The position numbers were made by a program, and so were the translations under genes. 64,000 nucleotides of DNA, taken from NCBI GenBank assembly GCA_030704615.1, contig CM060734.1, forward strand, positions 60,466,042-60,530,041. The letters run 5' to 3'. Below the pieces are notes generated by a model. The model made no database searches. It was not told the DNA's origin and was given only the letters and a program-made list of their open reading frames with translations. The stretch comes from Takakia lepidozioides (Eukaryota; Streptophyta; Takakiopsida; Takakiales; Takakiaceae). Positions 31,601 through 40,953 of the stretch are shown here, piece after piece (position 1 is the stretch's first letter; the number at the start of each line of letters is the position of its first letter).

Positions 31601-34229
31601 TTTCCTGTGGTTTTGGGCAGTTCAAATCCAGTTCCAATGCTGCCAAGATGAACATAAGACTGTTTGGAGTCGGTTTGAAATGCTATTTACAACTTTCACT
31701 GTACCAACAAACAGACTTGCGTTGACGCAAGGTTGTTTGGCGGTATGGATTGCTGGAAATTTCCCGCAGCCATCCCCCGATTTCAATACAATTGTAGGAA
31801 ACTTATGATTATCAGATAGCATTGACATGTGTTTCAACAGAGGATTTCAACATTGCGCCAACGCAATGTTGAATATCCGCACCAGTACATAGTCAGATGG
31901 TAGTTTTCAGGCAGTGTTTTCCATTTCCTCTCTGAATGAAAACAACCTTGCGTTGAAGCAATGTTGAATTGCGCTTCTCAGTCGTTGTCTCTATCAATAC
32001 AACATTATCATTTGGTGTTCCCCATTTCTGCTCGAATGAACATTGCGTCAACGCAAGGTTGATTCGGGATTTCAAAAGTAGAATTCTCAGTGTTGCCTTC
32101 CTGCATTTCAATATCTTTTTCCGGATGTGTGTTCTTTTTCGTTTTCTGATCGAATGACTGTCTGGGTTTTTTGTGTGTGATTCAGGTATATGTATCATAT
32201 CCTCATACCGGGAAAGTACCTTAGCGATGACCCAGACTTCATCTATTCATGGGCTGACCCCTCCAATGACAAGACAATGTACACGGCTGGTATTGCCAAA
32301 GACTGGAGCAGGGCGCACTTCCGAGACTGTGGGTGGTACCTCGACCTGCCAAAACAGGACACTCCATTCGATGAAGTTGTTTTGAGAAACCTGAACGACA
32401 ATGCCGCAGCGATTGCCCCATTGGCTGACAAAGACATCCAGGACAGAATCATTTCGGCTCTGGCTGCAAAAAGCCCGAGAAAACTGCTACTCCAAAACGA
32501 AAGGGGAAGATTGTCGGGGATCCGAAGGGGAAGGGGAAAAGTGCAGCTCCGCAAGGACAGGGACCGTCAGAGGTTCCTGAAAGACAGCCTTCTCCCGCAA
32601 GGAGGGATAGGAGAACATCAAAGTCGAGGGAGCAAGTTTTCGAGGCGAGAGAACATCCCTCCAGGGTTTTGGGCCAGTTCAATCGTAAGGTGCTGAATGA
32701 AAGTTTTCTTGCAATGATGGAGTCCAGGAAGTCCACATTCAAAGGGGTGCCCTCGAAATCATGGGACATGCTTGTTTCGTTCCTCACTCAGGTGAACACT
32801 TATGTCTAAACTGTTGTATGAATAATTGTGTTTTGGCAGCTTGTTGTGGCTTGTCCAGGGGATTGATCTCCTGTTAGATTTGGATTGGGCTTCTTACACT
32901 GTCTCATGTTTTTGGCTGTAGGTCACAAAAAGTCCGGAATGGGTGAATGGAGTTCAGCAGGCATACGCGACTGACCTTGTGGTGCTGGACATTCCTGACG
33001 GTTTTCCTGTCCCTGATGTGTTTCCTTCCAATTCGACCCCGACTTGGAACAAATCGGATTCTCGTTACTGGCAGTGGGCTTTCTCGTTCAGCAACAAGTT
33101 CCTTTCGGACTCGGGGGCTCTTCTTCTCATGCAGTCAAAGGACATGTCGGCTCGAAGAACTCTTTTCAGCTACATGAAAGCTTCCGGGTTTCGTGTCATC
33201 AAAACTTGGACATGCATCAATACTCTGCCTCTTACGAAGGGCGAGTTCCCGGGGCAGAAAGTGAGTTGGTTCCTTTCAATTGATGTTTCGTGGTTTTTCG
33301 GTAAATCAAAATGGTGGGTTATGTCTTCTGTCTCATTCTCTCTTCGTGATTATTGACAGACACGGGTGTTCGAAGCTTGAAGGACACTCTTCCTGCTGGT
33401 GTTGCTGAGTTTCAGTTGAGGGACCTTGCAGCTCACATTGACCCCACCTGCGAGCCTGTGGAGGATGATGTTATCTTCAATTACGTCGACTCGGGTCGGA
33501 CTATGAAAAGGTCGATTGGTGTCCCTTGGAGAGGTGCACGGGAGAAATCTCCAGCTTTCATGCAGACTTTGGTGGAGACATGCAGCCGTCATGGTGGACG
33601 AGTGGTTGACTTGTCTATGGGCACAGGTGGGGCCCTTCACATTGTGTTTGACATATGGGCAGTGACCTTAGGGAAACCCTGTTTTTATTTCTCGTTCTTC
33701 TTGGATTTGCAGGAGCATGTTTTCATGCTTGCAAGAGCGCCGGAAGGCACTTCTTCGGCATGGAAGCTGATACGGAGCTCTTCTCAAGCGAGCTTCGTCA
33801 GCTTGAGTCGGGCACTACTTCTGCCCCATCCACAGAGGGACTTCTGGAGGAGCCCGAAGCGCCTGACGAGGATCTGGACGTGGACTCCGATTTTGAGTGT
33901 GAGTAAGTTCTTGTGTAGTCGTGCAAAATATGTTGCATTTCCTTGTGTCGTTCCCATTCGAGAAATAGTGGCTTTCGTTGTCTATATCTGGATGTTAACA
34001 TCTACCACCATTCCTCTTCTTGCTTTGCAGAGTTCAGCACCAGTCATTGAATCAGCAGACACCTTTCGGTTTCCAAGGATACTACATGTCCCCGAGCCCC
34101 CCTAGATCCAACCGCTTGCCGGTTTACGCGGAAGCTTGCGCACGGGTGTTATCCGAACAAACACTGTATTCGCATCTCCATGAAGGTCGTGGAAAAAAAA
34201 ACGTCATGGATGTGCTGCTGTATTCATAG
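28610..34229 (+). CDS. ParB-like/DNA methyltransferase-like fusion gene of element A (ten exons)
   Basis: Exons inferred from GT-AG sites and phase: 28610-28975, 29604-30202, 30277-30466, 30558-31001, 31084-31307, 32186-32791, 32922-33260, 33360-33626, 33713-33902 and 34031-34229, about 1,141 residues. Exon 2 has IPLCRMISMPAVRPALRNDI, then FFVWDGNHRLLAW, resembling the ParB/Srx fold. Exon 7 has VVLDIPDGFP in the place of motif IV (DPPY); exons 8-9 have VVDLSMGTG and then GRHFFGMEAD, an AdoMet-binding motif I. Motif IV before motif I marks beta-class N6A/N4C DNA methyltransferases of bacterial type. Two one-base shifts are needed, one at 32468-32472 (five A where six would stay open) and one near 33378-33382. 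The start is uncertain because upstream frame lacks ATG. A DIPD in place of DPPY may impair catalysis. It should act in the nucleus on element or host DNA. Confidence 0.75.
29043..29555. repeat. Interspersed palindromes in intron 1 of the methyltransferase gene
   Basis: Five copies of a 24-base near-palindrome with core CTTGCGTCAACGCAAG start at 29043, 29247, 29333, about 29450 (shorter) and 29532. The outer arms CAACC/GGTTG extend the symmetry. All lie within intron 1 (28976-29603), with unrelated sequence between them. Confidence 0.9.
31439..32061. repeat. Interspersed palindromes in intron 5 of the methyltransferase gene
   Basis: Six more copies of the same motif start at 31439, 31554, 31712, 31848, 31943 and 32038, all within the 878-base intron 5 (31308-32185). 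Variants keep paired changes in places, for example CATTGCGCCAACGCAATG at 31850, which is symmetric with both arms altered. Confidence 0.9.
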
Positions 34230-34629
34230 ATGATATTGCTGTAAACTCTGGAAGTGGTTCCTCTGAAACCTCCAATATTTCTTTAGGTTCAAGTACCGAG
34301 GCTCAATAAATTGTGTTTTGGTTTTGCTTCCATCTCCAAACTGTTTTTCAAGTTCTTTGCGCGTTCCCGTAAGTACAGTTAGGGATTGCCTAGGATAGGT
34401 CTTCGGATTGCGGAATTGAAAAATGTTTGTGTGTTGGAATGAATGTACTGCTTTGCCCAAAAAAAATGTTTGCTTTTAATATTCAGTTCTCTAGTGGACA
34501 TTGTTCTCGGCCACAAAGAATATTCATGTGGGGGCCATGAAGAGGGATAAAAAATTAGGACATAGGCGACAGCTGATCCGCGGTAATGGGGGGGGGGGGT
34601 AAGCACGGAATTAGGGCCTGAACACGTGG

Positions 34630-34708
34630 ATGCTTGCTGACGTGGCGTGAGCCTAGCCAGGCTCATAGGCTCATAGGCTCACGCGCAAGCATTCCCCATA
34701 TAGATCCA
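34630..34708. repeat. Element A right terminal repeat and target duplication
   Basis: GCTGACGTGGCGTGAGCCTA and repeated AGGCTCAT blocks lead to the terminal GCTCACGCGCAAGCATTCCC ending at 34696, then the duplication CATATAGATCCA at 34697-34708. Confidence 0.8.
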
Positions 34709-36900
34709 CCTTCATTTTTTTCCCATTGCCTGCTGTCTTCCACCAAGCAGAATGGACTGCCTCAGACAAATTAGTGGTAGGCATATTTGCATCTGCCTCC
34801 ACATCCATGTCCTCTCTCATCCATTGGCCCCACATTTGATATCTGTAGTGCCACCATGCAAGCCATGAATCCAGTTTTGGCAGACTCTTTTCTGTGCATG
34901 CTCCTGAAGAGAGCCACCAAGCCCGAATTGCAATGTATGTGGTTGTAGCATCCTCCAAGGTAGCACTATCTTTCCATTCATAACAGAGCTAAGTGTGCCT
35001 TTCACGGAAGTCCTCCAAGATATAGTTGTTGGTGTGTCTTCGGAGGTTTTCAGCCCAATGATATAAACATGTTCTTTCTTTACCTTCCATTGGGACATTG
35101 GGATCAGATCCATAAACCCTTCGAACAGCAGCCCAATTCGCTCCTGCTGCATCCGCCATGAAGCCAGCAAAATTTGGTTTGTTCAAGCCAGCAAGTTTTG
35201 CTTGTTCATTGATCATCTCCCAGAATAACACCTGAGCATCTGCATCCTCTCTTTTCATATTGCAAATGGCAATGGTCATCATTCGCTTGACATATGGTTC
35301 ATAGACATGACACGCAAGAGTTGTCCAATCCTTGATGCGTTTGACATGGTCAAATACTACCCAACTAGTGCGTAGATCCCCCTCACTCATGCGACGCACA
35401 AGATCAACACCACTCTCGGGACCAGCAACAGACATCTTGAAAACATGGGGGAGATAAGAAGTATGCTGGCCTGGAAGGAGATTGCTGTGAATGAAATGGT
35501 ATGTACTCAGACGCTTCAACTCCAATATGGACATGATGGAATTGACACGTGCAGATGCGACCTTGTTTTTCACATTGGGGCTACAAACATGGGCAAACTC
35601 TTCAAGAATATCTTCCAAAGCCTCTCCCTCAAGACGTACTGTCTCTGTGCCATCAGTCACAAGAACTCGATCAATCAAGAGCTTCTGGGCCATTGACAAG
35701 GAAATAGCTCCCGGGGTCGACCATGGCTTCATCTTAACGTGCTCTTGAATCATGCTTGATGCATTTTCCACAGCCTCTCTATTCTCGCCCTTGGCACATG
35801 GATGGTTATGAAACCCAACGTGAACTGCAACACGTGTATATGTTGGAAGGGAACTTGTGACATAGTACATTCTTGCCCCACAATGCGCCTCACAGAAAGA
35901 TCTTTCTTTGCAGAAACTACACTTGAACTGGTTGAATGGAACTTGGGCTCCTGCAATGAACACCTTGTCTGCATTGCCTTCCCAATAGCGGTCATTCCAT
36001 TCCCTTTCTTTCTTGAAGAAGGGGCAAGTGCTGCTTTGACATATGAGCTTTCCAACACAAAGAACCTTACTACATTTCACATGATCTGGAACACCAGACA
36101 TATTGTAGGTATTGGTCTTGCACCAAGGATGACCATCAAACTTGCGGTCCATGCCTTGGAGGGACTGTGAACCACGGTCCGTACGTAGTTTGACCACGGG
36201 GGGAGTTCGTGGATCATTTTTCCATCAAAAGCTCGAGGAAGACACCGAACACGATGCACTGGAATGTGACTATAGTCCAAGGTAGAAAGCTCTCATTTTG
36301 ATCCACTCCTCCGAAATGGACAACACACCAGAAGGAAATGCAGATGTAGCCTCCCCTGCTAGTCGTGGAGATGAAGATAAACCCCTCGCAGATTCGCAAC
36401 AATCAGACGTGGTATTGTCCAATGGAGTTTTCCGAGGCTTCATGTCGTGAAGCAGAGACCATATGAGCAGATGAGGAAGGTTGAGATCCACAAAATACAC
36501 TCTTAGAAACCTCAACACAATCCGAATTATGAGACCCCAAGCTCGCCGAATCTGCAACCTCCTCCTTCAATTTACAACTCCCATTTGTTGCAGCTTGATC
36601 GTTCTTTCTTGCAATAGAAGTGTGCCTCTCATCATGTGACTGTGTATAGCTCGTACCTGTGACACGGTACTTCGAGAAAGTGCCTAGAAACAACTCCCAT
36701 TGCTTTTGGCCATCATTGAAAACTGGAAGCAACACTATGGAGGTATCATCATCTTCATCATCCTCCAAAAAAACTGAACCCGGAACAAGTTTGAATCTAT
36801 TGCATAATTCTGGGATAATGCACTTGTTTCCATTGCAAGGATAACGAACCACTTTTGCATCAGGTGGACATGAAAGCAATGCATATTTTGGTGTAGACAT
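34709..36900 (-). pseudogene. Element B transposase, N-terminal half
   Basis: From ATG (36898-36900) MSTPKYALLS runs in broken frames to MKVDLY at the element A insertion site. Homology to A: DYSHIPVHRVRCLPRAFDG, a Cys/His finger ending HVGFHNHP, WVVFDHVKRIKDWTTLACHV, NFAGFMADAAGANWAAVRR, ERTCLYHWAENLRRHT, and NLSEAVHSAWWK. At least three frameshifts occur (about 36400, 36250 and 35000). The site of the A/C intron is bridged without an intron (WGQWMREDMDVE). It is clearly a diverged relative, older than A because A inserted into it. The C-terminal half is at 22393-23717. Confidence 0.9.
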
Positions 36901-37939
36901 TTGGCAATGCCCTCAAAGTTTGAGAGAAGATGCAAAATGAATGAAAGCGCACATCTTGCAAGACCTTATGCAAATACATTAAATGGCTTACATTACTTAT
37001 GTGTATCATCAATCCAGAAGGTCCAAATTTTTTGAGGCATGTGCTCCATCCATATTATTCTCTGACAGAAACAACTAAATGGACTATCCCCTATTTTTAA
37101 GATGACGGCGCCGTTGTTGAGATCTTAGAATCCAATGTACTGCCTTCTTCTTATGAGCATATGAAACATAAATGCTCTGCATGTTTCCATTTATTTTACA
37201 ACCAATCGTTGATTAATCGTCCAACTATGAACTGACACACTAGACGACACAATTTATTTACAATCAAATCCCATGACATATATGTTGATTTGTTCTTTGA
37301 TTACTCATGTATGAGTAATGAGTACAAGTATTTGTGTAAAACCAATAAATTGATTAAGACACCCATAACAAAATATTTAGTTACTTTATCACTTACTTTA
37401 TATTGTATTATGAAGGCGCCGCCACAAAGTAATATGTCAATCGTACAACCATCTTCTGAGGATCCACGTGTAACCCATGTAGTCCAAAAAGCACTAACGC
37501 CAGAGTGTATAAAAAAGGTTCACATTTCAGATTTGGCCAATTTGGCCTTTTAAAGGCCTCGCCCCCCTTTCCCCCCGCTCTCCTCGGCGGGCACAGGTTT
37601 GAACCCGCAACCTAGTGGAAAATACACCACAATCTTACCACCAAGCCATGCTCTATTCAATTAAACAACCTCTACTTTTTTGTTAATAAACTGTTTCTAT
37701 TTAGTTAAACTTGTTGCCACTACTACATGACTAACCCGGTATCATTACTACACTAACGTAGTCTAGTATACTTGCACATTATCCCTTGTCACTCCCCTAC
37801 ACAAACACACACAAACTACACAAGCACTTAACACGTCTCTAGTCTCTACACCCTGGAGACTCCCGTTGCGAAGAGGAGACGGAGGCACCGCATCTCGGCC
37901 TTATACTATACCACCCCGAGGCAACAAGCTGTTGCAGCG
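36901..37939. promoter_or_regulatory. Head-to-head intergenic region of element B
   Basis: These 1,039 bases separate the divergent transposase and second gene of element B, equivalent to the 759-base region in element A. A SINE-like insertion at about 37560-37665 adds length. TAACGTAGT/ACTAACGTAG repeats lie near 37740-37770. No promoter element is identified with confidence. Confidence 0.5.
37560..37665 (-). mobile_element. SINE-like tRNA-derived fragment
   Basis: The minus strand has ATGGCTTGGTGGTAAGATTG (A box) and GGGTTCAAACC (B box) about 35 bases apart, then a C/G-rich tail. It is short, so it may be only the head of a SINE. Confidence 0.55.
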
Positions 37940-39648
37940 ATGGGGAGGAAGAAGGACACTCGAGGGGGAGGCGTTGCTGGTGGTGGTGGTGGTAGAGGCA
38001 AGCTGCGGACGGAGAAGGTAAGCTGTAGTTTTTGTTTTTTTCATGACCTGCACTTAGGCATATGCGCCATCGCATAAGCCCCACCAAGCTGCTCCTAATC
38101 TAGCACCTCCGCCGGCACAGATGCCTAAGTCACTTCAACTCTCACAAGTTTGTGAATCTCCACACATACACACAACCGTCTCCGCCAGCGGAGACAGCTC
38201 ATTCCCCTTGGTTTTTTTTTATGCTTGGAGGGGCTGGGCTGCCACCTCCGCCGGCGCATACCGTTGGAGCTGGGATGCTCACATGTTTCAGGAAGTACTC
38301 ATCTACTCCCATCCCGTTTATTTTTTTGCATGCTCATACGTTGCTGATGCTCCGAGCGGGTTGGGCTGGCGTATCCGCCGACGCATACCTTTGCAGCAGG
38401 GCTGCTCAAATGTTTCAGGAAGTTCACCCATTTTCCATCTCCTTTGTTTTTCCGCATGCTCAAAAGTTGTTGATGCTCCAAGCGGGCTGCGCTGGTATAT
38501 CCGCCGGCGCATACCCATTGAATACATTTTTTTTTGCTCAGCTCATAGGTTTCAAGAACCTCTTACAAGCGTCTCCGCCGGCGGAGACACTTGGAGCTTG
38601 GTTTTTTTTGCATATTCCTTGTGTTACGGGAGCTCCAAAGCGCCAAGGCTGCCACCTCTATCAGCGCAGACCCGTGCAGCAGGGCTGCACACATATTTCA
38701 GGAAGTTCTCCCCCCCTGCAAGCATCTCCGCCGACGGAGATGCTTGGAGCTTGGTTTTTTGTTGTATATTCCTTGTGTTACGTAAGCTCCAAAGTGTCGA
38801 GGCTGCCACCTCCGTCGGCGCAGACGCTTGGGGAACCTTCCCTATTTTGGTTGATCACAGTATTCAAGTATATCAAAGCTTCTATGTTGCCACTCCACAA
38901 CTCCACATGCTTCCATAGGCCTAGTTTGATCTTTGAAGGTGCTCCTGTATGTTTGGCTACAACCTCCCTTCCATGGTATGCGCCGGCGCATATGCTTGGA
39001 GCTCCTTGAGCAAAAATTTCTTCAAGGGCCTCAAATCTTGTCAAATTTTGAGTTGGTTGCACATATGTGTCATATTCACCGGCGTAGGTGGTCGGAGGTC
39101 CTCTGTCGGGATGCTCAGGTCTGTATTCTGCTCCAAGTTGTAAGCTTTGAAAGACAAGGATATTCATGGAATTAGTTGACTATCCAAATTCATTTGTTTT
39201 CTTCATGCAACCATGACATTGAACTGCTTTTTTTACATATTATACATTCACACATGTGCTCTTCTCATACACTAACATCTTGAACTATTTTGGTCTATGG
39301 AATTAGGAAATTACTACTACAACTGAAGCTGTGGAGGCCGGGACGTTTGCAACCATTATTGACGACATTGATGCAGGGAATTGGGGGGCAGATGAGTATG
39401 AAGAAGATACAACATGTAGTGATCCTCTTTCTCTAGATGCCAAACAGGCAATTATTGATCTGAATGAAACTTTCAGGTCCTTCCTCATTGAGGATGGAGT
39501 TATGGACATTCCATTGTGTCGCATGATTTCTATGCAGGTTGTTAGGCCCGCCCTTGCCAACGACATCCTAAAGCTTAGAGGAGACTTCTATTCTGGATAC
39601 CATCCAAGAGCAGCCGTATCGTTTATTAATTTGAACCAGCTACCTTAG
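37940..39648 (+). pseudogene. Element B second gene, N-terminal remnant of ParB/methyltransferase homologue
   Basis: Exon 1 (37940-38017) encodes MGRKKDTRGGGVAGGGGGR and ends LRTEK at AAG/GTAAGC. Exon 2 (39307-39648) opens after TTAG and includes MDIPLCRMISMQVVRPALAN and then DFYSGYHPRAAVSFIN. That aligns with the element A segment LVIPLCRMISMPAVRPALRN, then DFVHGYVKGSAVFYVS, which begins the ParB-like domain. A stop follows at 39646 and homology ends, so DGNHR and the methyltransferase domain are gone. Position and orientation relative to the element B transposase match element A exactly. Confidence 0.8.
38178..39095. repeat. Interspersed palindromes in intron 1 of the element B second gene
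   Basis: About ten copies of a GC-rich palindrome occur within intron 1 (38018-39306). They include GTCTCCGCCAGCGGAGAC at 38178, TATCCGCCGACGCATA at 38372, TATCCGCCGGCGCATA at 38498, the perfect GTCTCCGCCGGCGGAGAC at 38571-38588, TCTCCGCCGACGGAGA at 38725, and the perfect TATGCGCCGGCGCATA at 38977-38992. Intervening sequence (TTTCAGGAAGT, GCTTGGAGCT) is partly repeated too. Confidence 0.85.
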
Positions 39649-40058
39649 AGAGAAATTCAAAAATTCGGTCCAATCGTCCAATCATTAAAAGAGCAAGATT
39701 TGTATTTTCCATTTTCTTAGCTGATATCATATAATTTTAACTTACTAACCATTATACGAGTACAAAATTCGTTGACTGGTAGGTATTATACATCCATCCA
39801 AAAAAGTGCGTGGACGGTGCACCGCCCCTGTGCTGCATTGACACGTGTCGTTGACAAGTTCTAGCAACATTTTTGAGGTTCACATTTTGAGGTTCACATT
39901 TTGAGGTCGCAATATATCTTTTCAAAAACCATCCTTTTCTTATGGCAGTGTGAAAGAGGATTTTATCTTCGAAATATTTACTTATCTTTTGAAAAATGGA
40001 AGATAATAGAAATAAAATAAGAACTTTAATTCACACGTGCAACCTTTGGTAGGCCCGG
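39649..40058. other. No gene recognised
   Basis: AT-rich sequence between the element B remnant and the foldback structure. The short direct repeat TTGAGGTTCACATTTTGAGG occurs near 39872-39905. Nothing coding is supported. Confidence 0.4.
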
Positions 40059-40097
40059 TTTCTGGCATGTCAAATCTTCCCCACCTTCTCTTGAGAG

Positions 40098-40372
40098 CAG
40101 TGTTTTTCCAAAATCGCAGGCAGGGCGACATGTAGATTCTACCCAACGCCCATGTGGCGAGAATAACGAGGTGACAGAGCTAGAAAATAGGCTATATTAC
40201 AGGTGTCATATTTTAACAGGTACACGTAGGATAAATCTGGCTCCTGGTATTTAACCTTTGGCACTTTCTGGCGATTTTCTTGATTTTTATTCCCATATTT
40301 CCTTTAGTAAAAGTAGCTGACCCATTTTCAAGGTCGAAATCTGGCGAATTTTTGCCAGATTAAAAAACATTG
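40098..40372. mobile_element. hAT-like MITE, 275 bases, with 8-base target duplication
   Basis: The ends CAGTGTTTTT and (complement) CAATGTTTTT are flanked by CTTGAGAG (40090-40097) and CTTGAGTG (40373-40380). The paired right arm has the unoccupied site CTCTTGAGAGTGACATGG near 42925-42942, confirming the insertion. Confidence 0.75.
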
Positions 40373-40424
40373 CTTGAGTGTGACATGGAACTGAAGGAGT
40401 GTAATATATATATATATATATATG

Positions 40425-40580
40425 GACGCCTCCGAAGGGAACATAAATCATGGTGTCTCTTCACCCCTAAGGGCTACTGCCGCTGAAAGGCCCCTGAAAG
40501 GTGGACACCTTCATGACACACCAGACCGTGGTTTGAACCCACAACCACATCCAACGTGGTATGTGTCCATTATATGCTGG
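40425..40580 (-). mobile_element. SINE (same family as 15480-15640)
   Basis: It shares CATGGTGTCTCTT and AAGGGCTACTGCC with 15480-15640 and has the B box GGGTTCAAACC on the minus strand. It adjoins an (AT)n tract (40411-40424) and sits in the left foldback arm only. Confidence 0.7.
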
Positions 40581-40953
40581 TGTAATTTCTAATCGGGGTG
40601 GTTACATTGGCTTAGAGGACGAGGTGTGCAACTCCACTTGGGGTTACATTGGGTGTGTAACTCGACTCGGGATTACACAGAATGGAGTGTAACTCCGCTG
40701 GGTGTAACCCACACTTGGTCTCAAGATTTGACGAAGTCCAAATTTGCCTAAGTATAAAATGGACTAACTAGAGTTACATGAGAGACCGGGTGCAGAGGAT
40801 TACGCTGATTGGAATACAGATACCCAGGTTACAGTACAAAAGCCTCCCATCAAGAATTGGACCCAGAAAATTGTCGTCTGCAATGCTATTTCCTTACCAT
40901 CACACTACCCACCACAACATGAAATCCACTTGGATTCTTAAGTAAAATTTTAG

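Larger units (their letters stand above)
23718..34696. mobile_element. Element A: MULE-like transposon with transposase and ParB/methyltransferase genes
   Basis: This 10,979-base unit is bounded by the direct repeat CATATAGATCCA (23706-23717 and 34697-34708). Removing it with one repeat restores the reading frame of the element B transposase (MKVDLY joined to EATMHDM), so the borders are supported independently. The ends are imperfect inverted repeats: left ACGCTACCGCGTGAGC, right complement ATGCTTGCGCGTGAGC, followed by more GTGAGC/GCTCAC motifs. It has two head-to-head genes and many short palindromes. A 12-base duplication (possibly 9-12, as edge bases can match by chance), TIRs and a SWIM-bearing transposase all point to the Mutator-like superfamily. 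Carrying a methyltransferase-like gene is, to my knowledge, not typical of it. Confidence 0.9.

Noticed and set aside
29043-32061. CRISPR-like array
   Set aside because: Repeats are near-palindromes with irregular spacing (80-200 bases), variable sequence and no cas genes, in introns of a eukaryotic gene.
37815-39175. Large plus-strand frames at 38121-38918 and 38152-39009
   Set aside because: They lie in the palindrome-rich intron of the element B second gene; two overlapping frames stay open because of GC-rich repeats, and the peptides show no conserved domain.
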